Shown here: in pieces, positions 7,464-15,933 of the stretch
How positions within the stretch are numbered: the stretch's first letter is position 1
Layout of the letters: each line of letters starts with the position of its first letter
DNA from: DAOTWY01 sp003696565
GTDB taxonomy: Bacteria; Chloroflexota; Anaerolineae; Aggregatilineales; Phototrophicaceae
Length of the DNA stretch: 64,000 bases
Assembly (NCBI GenBank): GCA_034435635.1
Contig: DAOTWY010000025.1
Coordinates: 1 to 64,000, forward strand
Direction of reading: 5' to 3'
The notes under the pieces: generated by a model
Database searches by the model: none
Told to the model about the DNA's origin: nothing
The model's input: the letters and a program-made list of their open reading frames with translations, nothing else
Made by a program: the position numbers and the translations under genes

Positions 7464-9859
7464 GTCCTCGTTGGCGTAAAATTTGGGCGGATTTAACCGT
7501 CAACAAATCAAGAACACTGTTGGTTATTTTATCCATCGTGGTGGGGGTGTTTGCGGTTGGTTCAATCACAGGAACGTCTGCCATTATTGACCGTGAGAGT
7601 AAGGAATTATGGCAAAGCGTTAATCCGGCAAGCGCGGTAATTATCACCACACCGTTTGATATAAGCTTAGCTGAACAAATTGCTGCGATGCCAGAAGTTG
7701 ATACGGTGCAGGTGCGCCGTGTGTTGAATGCACGCCTGGAGATGGCAGACGGAACGGCAAAAGACGTTCAAATCTTCAGCGTGCCAGATTATCAAAACAT
7801 GACCTTGAACCTGATTCAGGCGGAAAGTGGCGCGTTCCCCCCACCAGAAGGCGCGGTTTTGATTGAGCGCAGCGCGTTAAGCCTGATTGACGTGGCACAA
7901 GGGGATACACTCACGATAACATTGCCAGATGGCACGCAATCCGACTTTGAAATTGGCGGCATCGCCTATGATCTCAGCCAGCCGGCTGCCTCTGTGTTGG
8001 ATGTGGTGTATGCCTATGTTAGCCCACAAACCATGCAGCAATTAACGGGTGACGCTGGATACAACACGTTGCAGTTTCGTGTGTCACCGTCTGCGGTGGC
8101 AGCATCTGGAATGGAAGAAGAAGCGTTTACTGAACAAGTTGCTAACATGATCCGCGATAGCATCCAACAGCAAGGGGTGATTGTGGTAGCACCGCCAGTG
8201 ATTTATACGCCAGGGGAACCCCCAGGATACATATTCATTGTGGCATTATTGGTTGTGTTGGGTGTTGTTGGCTCGTTGACATTTGTTCTGAGCGGTTTTT
8301 TGATTGTCAACATTATTTCGGCTTTATTGGTACAGCAAACCCGCCAGATTGGTGTGATGAAAGCGGTTGGCGCAAGAACAAGCCAAGTCGTCGGGATGTA
8401 TTTGGGAATGGCGTTGTTCTTTGGTGTTGCTGCGTTGATTATCGCCTTACCGCTTTCGTTTTTGGGTGCACGTCTTTTAGCGGGCGTGATCGGTGACTTA
8501 AACAATTATAAGATCACAGATTTCAGCGCGCCGCCTTCGGTGTTTGTTGTACAGATTGTTATTGGTTTGGTTGTTCCAGTGGCATCAGCATTGATCCCTG
8601 TCATTTTGGGCACACGGGTCAGCGTCCGTGAAGCATTGGATTCACGTGGGATTGATACAGATAACAATTCGCTGTTTGATCGCATCACTGCCCGGATACG
8701 TGGGGTACCGCGTCCTATTTTGCTCTCTTTCCGTAATACCTTCCGGCAAAAAGGGCGGTTGATCCTTACGCTGATGACGCTGACTTTAGCCGGAGCTATC
8801 TTTGCCACTGTATTTACTGTTCGTAACTCGCTTTTTGCCACGTTGGATGATTATCTGCGTTATGAAAACTACAGTGTCTCGGTTGAACTAGATAATGCGT
8901 ATGATGCTGGGACGGTGGTTCAGTTGACACAATCTATTGAAAATGTTACAACCGTGGAAACCTGGACACAAGTTACTGAACGGTTTGATGTGCCAGGTGT
9001 TGATGAAGATGCAGATATCACCATGTTCGGCTTACCAACAGAAAGCCAAATGATTTTGCCGATTATGCAAGCCGGTACGTGGATTGCTGAGAGTGATGTC
9101 GAAAATGGTATTGTCATAAACAGCAACGTGGCAGAGCAGGGGTTTGGCGTAGGGGATACAATGACCATTATCCTGCGTGGTGAGCCAACCGAGTGGCAGG
9201 TTGTTGGGGTTGCACAAGCTATTTTCTCCTTTGAAAATATCGCTTGGACGCGCTATGATACATTGGCAAGTGCGATTAACGAAGTTGGTTTAGCTCGCAT
9301 ATTACGCATGGATGTATCACCCAATGATGCCCAAACACAAGCTGAAGTTGTAGAACGTGTGAGCCAAACTTTAGCCGATGCAGATATTTTGGTTAATCGT
9401 ACAGAGACATTTTCTGCTCTGGAAAGTAGCTTGAATACACGATTTAACGTGTTGGTCATCAGCCTATTATCGCTTGCGTTACTGTTAGCGGTGGTTGGTG
9501 GGCTTGGGATTGCCGGAACAACAAGCATCAACGTTATTGAACGAATGCGTGAAATTGGTGTGATGCGCTCCGTTGGGGCTGCAAATTACCAAATCCTGGG
9601 CATCTTTATCGTCGAAGCCGTTTTTGTGGGTATGATCGGCTGGTTTTTGGGGTCACTTTTGGCTCTGCCGATCAGTAAAACCCTGAGTGATGGCGTTGGC
9701 AACGCCTTTAGTAATGCTCCCCTGACTTATAGCTTTGATGTCAGCGGGGCGGTGTTATGGCTAGTTTTGGCTATCGGCTTGGCGGTGTTGTTTAGCTACT
9801 TGCCATCACGGCGCGCTTCGAAATTAACCCTTAGGGAAGTGCTCTCTTATGAGGGATAA
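7460..9859 (+). CDS. FtsX/MacB-like ABC transporter permease
   Basis: The 799-residue permease has two FtsX-type halves. The first has a membrane helix near residues 19-39, an extracytoplasmic domain (~45-260) and three helices (~265-400). The second starts with a helix near 440, has another outer domain, and ends with three helices (~650-790). The coupling segments (RQIGVMKAVGA and MREIGVMRSVGA) repeat in both halves, showing that the protein is an internal duplication. It pairs with the ATPase that overlaps its start. A strong terminator follows, so the operon is just these two genes. Confidence 0.92.
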   Translation: MSPRWRKIWADLTVNKSRTLLVILSIVVGVFAVGSITGTSAIIDRESKELWQSVNPASAVIITTPFDISLAEQIAAMPEVDTVQVRRVLNARLEMADGTAKDVQIFSVPDYQNMTLNLIQAESGAFPPPEGAVLIERSALSLIDVAQGDTLTITLPDGTQSDFEIGGIAYDLSQPAASVLDVVYAYVSPQTMQQLTGDAGYNTLQFRVSPSAVAASGMEEEAFTEQVANMIRDSIQQQGVIVVAPPVIYTPGEPPGYIFIVALLVVLGVVGSLTFVLSGFLIVNIISALLVQQTRQIGVMKAVGARTSQVVGMYLGMALFFGVAALIIALPLSFLGARLLAGVIGDLNNYKITDFSAPPSVFVVQIVIGLVVPVASALIPVILGTRVSVREALDSRGIDTDNNSLFDRITARIRGVPRPILLSFRNTFRQKGRLILTLMTLTLAGAIFATVFTVRNSLFATLDDYLRYENYSVSVELDNAYDAGTVVQLTQSIENVTTVETWTQVTERFDVPGVDEDADITMFGLPTESQMILPIMQAGTWIAESDVENGIVINSNVAEQGFGVGDTMTIILRGEPTEWQVVGVAQAIFSFENIAWTRYDTLASAINEVGLARILRMDVSPNDAQTQAEVVERVSQTLADADILVNRTETFSALESSLNTRFNVLVISLLSLALLLAVVGGLGIAGTTSINVIERMREIGVMRSVGAANYQILGIFIVEAVFVGMIGWFLGSLLALPISKTLSDGVGNAFSNAPLTYSFDVSGAVLWLVLAIGLAVLFSYLPSRRASKLTLREVLSYEG

Positions 9860-9890
9860 CTTCTGTGTGTGTGTACTTCTTTCTCCTTTG

Positions 9891-9923
9891 CAAGGGCACG
9901 GCGACGTGTCCTTGTCGTTTTTT
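9891..9923 (+). terminator. Rho-independent terminator
   Basis: CAAGGGCACG pairs with CGTGTCCTTG over a 4-nt loop (one G-U pair), followed by TCG and six T. It ends the two-gene ABC exporter operon. Confidence 0.8.
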
Positions 9924-10048
9924 AGAACAATTGGGTTTTAGGACGAAATAGCTAAGCTGTCTTGATTTTCCACAACTCTCTCCATCGGTTACAATATTTT
10001 TAAAGTGATAATTTAATAACTTGTTTCAAGTATTTGGGATGTGATTTG

Positions 10049-10420
10049 ATGAACACGCTAGGTTATTACATTGACATCATTATTGAAAGTGCCCAAGCAC
10101 TTTTACACAGCACATTAACGGAAAAGCAAACGCAATTTGTCAAAACGATCATCGCTAATGCCGAGCGGTTCATCCACATCGCCACGGAGTTTGAATCATT
10201 ACCGTTAGAGAAAGTATCCGCCGATTTACGGCATGAATTGGGCAATCCATTAACACCGATTTATGGCTATGCCGAACTGCTCAAAGTTGGCATGATGGGG
10301 GATGTTGATTCAGAACAACAAGCGCACGTGATTCGTATTCTAGATAGTACCGCTGCCTTGCGTGTGCTGGTAGATCATTTGGTAGCGAAAGCACGTGAGG
10401 CAGCTAACAAAAGTGGTTAA
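10049..10420 (+). CDS. orphan HisKA-type dimerisation/phosphoacceptor protein
   Basis: The whole 123-residue protein is a two-helix histidine-kinase dimerisation domain preceded by another helical segment. The H-box LRHELGNPLTPIYGYAELL contains a candidate phosphoacceptor His62. There is no ATP-binding (HATPase) domain and no N, G1 or G2 box. It may act as a phosphotransfer protein, a dimerisation partner of another kinase, or a decoy. The frame is open from TTG 10034; ATG 10049 is preferred because GGGATG lies a normal distance upstream. It stands alone after a terminator and has no adjacent response regulator. Confidence 0.7.
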   Translation: MNTLGYYIDIIIESAQALLHSTLTEKQTQFVKTIIANAERFIHIATEFESLPLEKVSADLRHELGNPLTPIYGYAELLKVGMMGDVDSEQQAHVIRILDSTAALRVLVDHLVAKAREAANKSG

Positions 10421-10665
10421 TCAATATATGTATGTTGCTTGTTGGTGAGCTGAATGTTGTCTCTGTAGAGTATTAAGCGCGTTCAATTCCGTTTTTAATT
10501 GATAGTTGGGGAGTTTTCGTACAGTGTGTTGGAATATTTCAGGCTTTTTCCGACAAATTGATGGATGATGATTCGTCACATCGTATGATACAAATGAGGA
10601 ATGTTTAGGGCGAATATTGCCCAATTTATCACAATTAGATAGCATCAAACAGAAATAGGTCAATT
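10421..10665. other. intergenic region without a supported gene
   Basis: An 80-codon frame on the minus strand has unusual composition, no ribosome-binding site and no recognisable fold, so I do not call it. The stretch probably holds the promoter of the aminotransferase, but I cannot pick clear -35/-10 boxes. Confidence 0.5.
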
Positions 10666-11841
10666 ATGCGTAGCTACGTTTCAAAAAGCACCCAGAACCT
10701 CCACCCCTCCGGTATCCGGCGGTATTTTGACATCGCCGCCACCATGGATGACGTGGTGACGCTGGGCATTGGTGAGCCGAATTTTGTCACGCCGGAGCAT
10801 ATTATGGAAGCTGGTATCGCTGCCATGCGTGGCGGGCAAACGGGTTATACCGCAAATTCTGGTACGATCGAACTGCGTGAAGCGATTAGTGACTATATTC
10901 ACCGGTTATATGGGTTGGAATATGACCCACAAACCCAGGTCTTGGTCACCGTAGGGGTGAGCGAAGCATTATGGTTGGCTTTTAAAGCGATTTTAGACCC
11001 CGGTGATGAGGTGTTGGTGGTTGAACCGTGTTTTGTAGCAAACCCCGCAGCCGTTGAAATGGCGGGCGGGGTGCCGGTTATGGTTCCTACCTCGGTTGAG
11101 CATGAATTCCAGGTGACTGGGGCAGATTTAGAGGCGAAGATCACCCCACGCACCAAAGCCATTTTGATTAGTTACCCCAATAACCCAACCGGTGCCATCC
11201 TGACCCATGAGCATATGCTAGAGGTTGCCGATGTCGCCCGTAAGCATGACCTGCTTGTGATTAGTGATGAAATTTATGAGCGTTTGGTTTATGGCATTAA
11301 GCACGTTAATTTTGCCTCATTACCTGGGATGCAAGAGCGTACTATTCTATTAAGCGGGATGAGTAAATCCTTCGCCATGACTGGCTGGCGGATTGGATAC
11401 GCAACTGCACCGGTGGAGATTATGGCGGCGATGCGCAAACTTCATCAATATCTGATTATGTCTGCGCCGACGATGGGGCAGATGGCGGCGATTGAAGCAT
11501 TGCGCTATGGTGAACCGGATGTGCAGATGATGCTAGCAGATTATGACCGTCGCCGGCGTTTGATTGTGGATGGTTTTAATCATATGGGGCTAACTTGCTT
11601 TGAGCCGCGTGGCGCGTTTTATTGCTTCCCAAATATCGAAGTCACTGGCATGACAGATGAGGCATTTTGTGAGGCATTGCTCAAGGAGGAGCGTGTTGCC
11701 GTTATCCCTGGTTCTGCTTTTGGAGAGAGTGGGCGCGGGTTTATCCGTGCGAGCTATACCAATAGCTATGAAAATATCCAAGAAGCCTTGAACCGTATGG
11801 AACGGTTTATGGTGAAGCATGGCTTTTTATTGCCAGCATGA
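10666..11841 (+). CDS. PLP-dependent class I/II aminotransferase
   Basis: The 391-residue fold-type I aminotransferase uses pyridoxal phosphate to transfer amino groups to 2-oxo acids. Motifs seen: GIGEPNF near 34, GYTANSG, YPNNPTGAIL (the Asn that contacts PLP), SDEIYERLVY (the Asp on the pyridine N) and SGMSKSFAMTGWRIGY with the Schiff-base Lys, plus the substrate-carboxylate Arg in GRGFIRASYT. Close family members are annotated as aspartate or aromatic aminotransferases; the substrate cannot be decided from sequence. The gene appears monocistronic and converges on the hybrid sensor gene. Confidence 0.92.
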   Translation: MRSYVSKSTQNLHPSGIRRYFDIAATMDDVVTLGIGEPNFVTPEHIMEAGIAAMRGGQTGYTANSGTIELREAISDYIHRLYGLEYDPQTQVLVTVGVSEALWLAFKAILDPGDEVLVVEPCFVANPAAVEMAGGVPVMVPTSVEHEFQVTGADLEAKITPRTKAILISYPNNPTGAILTHEHMLEVADVARKHDLLVISDEIYERLVYGIKHVNFASLPGMQERTILLSGMSKSFAMTGWRIGYATAPVEIMAAMRKLHQYLIMSAPTMGQMAAIEALRYGEPDVQMMLADYDRRRRLIVDGFNHMGLTCFEPRGAFYCFPNIEVTGMTDEAFCEALLKEERVAVIPGSAFGESGRGFIRASYTNSYENIQEALNRMERFMVKHGFLLPA

Positions 11842-11892
11842 TGGCAGTATGCTAGCAGCATCCTAATTGAATAATCGCCTGATGAATATATT

Positions 11893-11922
11893 CCCCCCAA
11901 CCTGGCTGGCTGAGGGGGTGTT
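11893..11922. terminator. weak hairpin between convergent genes
   Basis: A run of C pairs with GGGGG over a ~15-nt internal section, followed by TGTTGTTTG. It lies between the convergent aminotransferase and sensor genes and is probably a modest bidirectional terminator. Confidence 0.3.
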
Positions 11923-11937
11923 GTTTGATTATCGGCA

Positions 11938-13053
11938 TTAACTCATACTGGGGAATGTCACGGTAAAGCAAGTGCGTTCACCAACGGTGCTTTGCACATC
12001 AATGGATGCCCCATGTAGCTTGACCAACCCTTCAACAATGGTTAAGCCGCTGCCAGACCCTTGATCTTCATGGTATTCGCGGTTGATTTGATAGAATGGC
12101 TTCCATATATTCTCTATTTCATTTTCTGGAATCCCGCGTCCAAAATCAATCACTTTTAGTACCAGGTTTTTATCAACACCTTCCGCTTGTACAATAATTT
12201 GTGGCTGTTCTGGCGAGAATTTGATGGCATTGTCGATCAATTCATAAATTAGGATAGATAAATATTCCCGATCTCCTTCAATTGGTGGTAACGGGCTTTT
12301 AATCTGCAAATCACACGTGTGTGAAATACGTGGATTGCTAAAAATACGTGTGTGAACGGCGTGGAGGATTGTTTCAAAATCAATGATTTTTGATTTGCGC
12401 CATTCATATGTTTTGACCACATCCCCGCTTTCTAGTTCTACAAGCAGGATGAAATTTTCAATCAATCGGCGTAAGCGATCAGCACCGCTGTTGATTTCTT
12501 TTAGAAACATCAAGACTTCGCTGTCGTTCATATTATCTATGTTGCCGTTTTTAAGCATATCAGCATATGCCACAACCAGCGTTAAGGGGGTGCGGAATTC
12601 ATGGTTGAGGATTGTCAAAACTTTCCGCTTGACGCTCTCTACTTCGCTATCCGCTACCACACGCATAACTTGGTGACGCTTCAGGCGTGCTTGAACAGCC
12701 ACCAGCAAATCGTCAGCATCAAACGGCTTAATGAGGTAATCATCCACACCCATTAATTTGCCATGTTGAACATCGCTTTTACTGCCTTTGGCTGTTAAGA
12801 AAATGAATGGAATCATCACCCATTTTTCATTTTTACGAACCTCTTCCAAGAACTGAATACCGTCCATATATGGCATCATAATATCTGAGACAATTAAGTC
12901 TGGCACTTGTGTTAAGCTGTTCATCACCTCTAGGGCTTCTTTACCGTTTTGTGCGGTGATCACAGTGTAATCATCTAGTTCCAGGATGTCTCGTATACCG
13001 AGTAATAAATTAGGTTCATCTTCTACAACAAGTAGCGTCGCTTTTTTTGACAT
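11938..13053 (-). CDS. hybrid response regulator-histidine kinase
   Basis: The 371-residue cytoplasmic protein has an N-terminal receiver domain (acidic pair near 11-12, phosphoacceptor Asp57, Lys109) joined directly to HisKA (H-box NHEFRTPLTL, His151) and HATPase_c (N-box ELIDNAIKFSP, G1 DFGRGIP, G2 GSGSGLTIVEG). The architecture lets an upstream kinase control its activity through the receiver. It has no membrane segment or sensor domain of its own, so the input must be a partner protein. It may belong with the orphan HisKA protein at 10049 or other sensors here; that is inference. Confidence 0.9.
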   Translation of the reverse strand: MSKKATLLVVEDEPNLLLGIRDILELDDYTVITAQNGKEALEVMNSLTQVPDLIVSDIMMPYMDGIQFLEEVRKNEKWVMIPFIFLTAKGSKSDVQHGKLMGVDDYLIKPFDADDLLVAVQARLKRHQVMRVVADSEVESVKRKVLTILNHEFRTPLTLVVAYADMLKNGNIDNMNDSEVLMFLKEINSGADRLRRLIENFILLVELESGDVVKTYEWRKSKIIDFETILHAVHTRIFSNPRISHTCDLQIKSPLPPIEGDREYLSILIYELIDNAIKFSPEQPQIIVQAEGVDKNLVLKVIDFGRGIPENEIENIWKPFYQINREYHEDQGSGSGLTIVEGLVKLHGASIDVQSTVGERTCFTVTFPSMS

Positions 13054-13137
13054 AGGTTTATTTCATGCTAATTACCGAAAGTAACAATTCTATTATAGAT
13101 TAACTCATAGTGTTTGAAGTTAGTTTTTTATGAAATT

Positions 13138-14058
13138 TTATGAAAGCCTCAGGTGAATCGCAGTGGCATCGTCATGAATCTTAGGTCTGGGATAGTGTTT
13201 TCGCTCGGAATCGTGTTGTTCAATCGTGCGTAGATGCTGCAAATATGCCTGAATACCTTGCTGATCGACCCATTCCGCCATCAATGATAGTCGATTTGGG
13301 GCTTCTGGCGGCAATAAAAAGCCATCGCTACACAATATAACATCCGTCACACCGTCTAATGAGATTTGATTGGTTTGCACATAATCTGCCAGTTCTTCCA
13401 TGCCATTTAATACTCCGATTCCGATGTTGGGGTCAGTATTGCCTTGTGGGTCAGTATAATTGTGTAATAAACCACGCCGTTTATTTTTGCGGATGATGGG
13501 GTCTGCATCTTGCGCATTGATTAAGCCTTTTTCCCAGTGTGGTGGGATTGTTTGAGTGATACTTTCAACACGTCCATCTTGAGTAAAAACTATCAACTCT
13601 GTATCCCCGACATGAGCATAATCTAATAACCGTTGTTGTAAATCCACACGGGCGATTGTCACCACACAAGCCGGCAGAACCAACCGAAAATAACGCGGAT
13701 CATCAGCATAAGGGGCAAGCCCAGGCTCTGCCTCAAAAATTGCCTGCGGCGTGAAATCGCCATAAACATCCCGTGCGAACATGCGTAATCGCCGGTTACA
13801 ACTTAATAGGACGTTGTTCATCACCCATGATTCATTTAATAATGAGATGATGCTATCCCGCACAACACTCGCCGCGAATGCCGCGCCAGTGAGATCAATA
13901 TCACCATCTAATGCGCCCCAATTGCGACATGATACCACGCGATCCGTCACACCGTCGATGACTGCCATGGTGATAAAGCGTCCATCGTTGGCGTAAAATA
14001 GGGCATCTTCATTGATACGTCCGGCAACACCTTCACAGATTGATTCCAGTCTGACCAT
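13138..14058 (-). CDS. PP2C-family Ser/Thr protein phosphatase
   Basis: The 306-residue protein shows the metal-binding skeleton of PP2C phosphatases: NEDAL near 16, AVIDGV (the DG ligand) near 32, AHVGDTELIVF, LCSDGFLLP and IHDDATAIHL near the C terminus. It should dephosphorylate Ser/Thr proteins and would oppose the Hanks-type kinases encoded in the window. The gene begins 1 nt after the homoserine dehydrogenase stop, and its ribosome-binding site AGAGGA lies inside the end of that gene, so translation is coupled. Pairing with an amino-acid biosynthesis gene is unusual. Confidence 0.82.
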   Translation of the reverse strand: MVRLESICEGVAGRINEDALFYANDGRFITMAVIDGVTDRVVSCRNWGALDGDIDLTGAAFAASVVRDSIISLLNESWVMNNVLLSCNRRLRMFARDVYGDFTPQAIFEAEPGLAPYADDPRYFRLVLPACVVTIARVDLQQRLLDYAHVGDTELIVFTQDGRVESITQTIPPHWEKGLINAQDADPIIRKNKRRGLLHNYTDPQGNTDPNIGIGVLNGMEELADYVQTNQISLDGVTDVILCSDGFLLPPEAPNRLSLMAEWVDQQGIQAYLQHLRTIEQHDSERKHYPRPKIHDDATAIHLRLS

Positions 14059-14059
14059 T

Positions 14060-15055
14060 TTATCCTCTACGGTGAATATCGATTAAATCGGAAAGTAATG
14101 CGAACCCTGTTTGACGCGGACCAGCCCCCGCACCGATGAGTGTAATATCGCCCATTAAATCGGTACGGTACGTGATGGCGTTTGTCGCCCCATTGACGTT
14201 TGCGAGTGGGTCAGTGAGTGGCAAGCGCATTGGGCGCACACTTCCACCGTCACAGGTGATAGATGCTATCAGCTTATAACGCTCACCAGCAGCTTGGGCG
14301 GCGGCAATGTCCTCCGGCGTAATTTGCGTAATGCCAGTTACGTCTAGGTCGCTTAATGTTAATTCTAATCCGAATATGGCTGCACTAAGAATAAGGATTT
14401 TTGCCGCGGCATCCCACCCCTCTACGTCGCCGCTTGGGTCTGGTTCTGCATAGCCTAGTTGTTGGGCTTGTTTTAAGGCATCGGCGTATGTCATGCCGCT
14501 TTCCATTTGGGTCAGGATGTAATTGGTGGTGCCATTGAGGATTCCGCGTGCCTCTGTAATGGCGCAGCCGGCTAAGACTTGCTTGGCTAAACGGATGGCG
14601 GGCGTGCCTGCCATAACTGTGGCTTCATACAGTAAATGAGAACGTGTTTGTTCTGCCTTGCTTTGTAATTCCTGAAATGCCACGGCTAAGGCACCTTTGC
14701 TTGCCAAAACAGCGTGCTTACCAGCACTTAACGCCTGACGGCAAACATCTAACCCGGGCTGCCCGGTTTGGAGGTCGGTTGGGGTAACATCGACAACGGC
14801 ATCAATTTCATCATGGGTGATGAGTGATAAAAACGCTTCTTGTGTGGCATCCGGTAAATCATGATAATCGTTTCGTGTTAACACAGTTTTTATATCCAAC
14901 CCATTGGGGTTATATAAAGTGCCGCGTGTGCGGGTATGAATAGCGACAATCTGAATGTCTAGGTGATAATCTTGCCGCAGAGTTTGTGCTTTTTCCTGTA
15001 AAATTTGAGCAAATGCTTTGCCAACTGTTCCAAAGCCATTGAGTGCAATTTTCAT
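14060..15055 (-). CDS. hom: homoserine dehydrogenase
   Basis: The enzyme reduces aspartate semialdehyde to homoserine with NAD(P)H on the way to Thr and Met. Seen: N-terminal Rossmann GFGTVGKAF, the ASKGAL strand, ILNGTTNYILTQM and the signature GYAEPDPSGDVEGWDAAAK with catalytic Asp/Lys. At 331 residues it ends after the catalytic domain and lacks the C-terminal ACT domain that gives threonine feedback in longer forms, so it may not be feedback-inhibited. GGAGA precedes the ATG. It is divergent from the two-component operon at 15253 and coupled to the phosphatase downstream. Confidence 0.93.
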   Translation of the reverse strand: MKIALNGFGTVGKAFAQILQEKAQTLRQDYHLDIQIVAIHTRTRGTLYNPNGLDIKTVLTRNDYHDLPDATQEAFLSLITHDEIDAVVDVTPTDLQTGQPGLDVCRQALSAGKHAVLASKGALAVAFQELQSKAEQTRSHLLYEATVMAGTPAIRLAKQVLAGCAITEARGILNGTTNYILTQMESGMTYADALKQAQQLGYAEPDPSGDVEGWDAAAKILILSAAIFGLELTLSDLDVTGITQITPEDIAAAQAAGERYKLIASITCDGGSVRPMRLPLTDPLANVNGATNAITYRTDLMGDITLIGAGAGPRQTGFALLSDLIDIHRRG

Positions 15056-15252
15056 GCAGTTATTTCTCCAACCTGAAAAATACCCCGATAATTTTCAAAC
15101 CATATAATTGTATTGCACCATACCGTAAATTACTATCCAATTACTTAACTTCTAAAGGCTTAATGAAGCATAAAATTTACTTAACGTTAATCCGATGCGT
15201 GTATCATTCTCATAATCAAGAGATACGGTTTACCAAACAGGGGATAACATAT

Positions 15253-15933
15253 ATGACAAGCGAACGTATTTTAGTAATTGAAGATGAGGCGCGTATTGCG
15301 CAGTTTATTGAGCGTGGTTTGATTTATGAGGGGTATCGTGTGAATGTGGCGCGCGATGGTCAAACTGGGTTGGCGATTGCACGGGATAACCCGCCGGATT
15401 TGGTCATATTAGATTGGATGTTACCCGGTTTGGATGGGTTAGAAGTGTGTAAGCGGTTGCGTGCAGCAAGCGATGTGCCGATTTTGATGTTAACCGCTAA
15501 GGATGACATCAACGACCGCGTAACGGGCTTAGATGCTGGTGCCGACGATTATTTAGTCAAACCCTTCTCTGTAGATGAATTAATGGCGCGGGTTCGGGCG
15601 TTGTTCCGCCGTGTAACCCCAACTTCCCGCCCAGAAATTTTGCGTTTTTCTGATTTAACACTGGATACTGGGACACACCGTGCCCATCGTGGTGAACGAG
15701 CGATTGACTTGACTGCCAAAGAATATGAACTGTTGGAATTGTTCATGCGTAACCCCCGCCAGGTCTTAACACGAGACGTGATTTTTGACCGTGTTTGGGG
15801 GTATGACTTTGGTGGCGAGAGCAACATCATCGAGGTCTATGTGCGTTATTTACGCCAAAAGACTGAAGCCGAATCAGAGCCACGTCTTATTCATACAGTG
15901 CGCGGCGTAGGGTACGTTTTGCGCGAGGAATAA
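15253..15933 (+). CDS. OmpR/PhoB-family response regulator
   Basis: The 226-residue protein has an N-terminal receiver (VIEDEAR acidic pair, VILDWMLPG with the phosphoacceptor Asp, LVKPFS lysine) and a C-terminal winged helix (LTAKEYELLELF, VEVYVRYLRQK-like recognition helix, TVRGVGYVL). The frame is open from 15043, but the receiver begins only at MTSERILVIEDE; ATG 15253 has AGGGG 9-10 nt upstream and is the true start. The cognate sensor kinase starts on the base after its stop codon, so they form a coupled two-gene operon. Confidence 0.95.
   Translation: MTSERILVIEDEARIAQFIERGLIYEGYRVNVARDGQTGLAIARDNPPDLVILDWMLPGLDGLEVCKRLRAASDVPILMLTAKDDINDRVTGLDAGADDYLVKPFSVDELMARVRALFRRVTPTSRPEILRFSDLTLDTGTHRAHRGERAIDLTAKEYELLELFMRNPRQVLTRDVIFDRVWGYDFGGESNIIEVYVRYLRQKTEAESEPRLIHTVRGVGYVLREE

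Noticed and set aside
10421..10663. 80-codon minus-strand frame in an intergenic gap
   Set aside because: No ribosome-binding site and no fold or family pattern. Reported as intergenic.
15043..15252. N-terminal extension of the OmpR-type regulator
   Set aside because: The extra 70 residues are unlike a receiver domain, are AT-rich, and lie in the promoter region shared with hom. The start at 15253 has a good ribosome-binding site.
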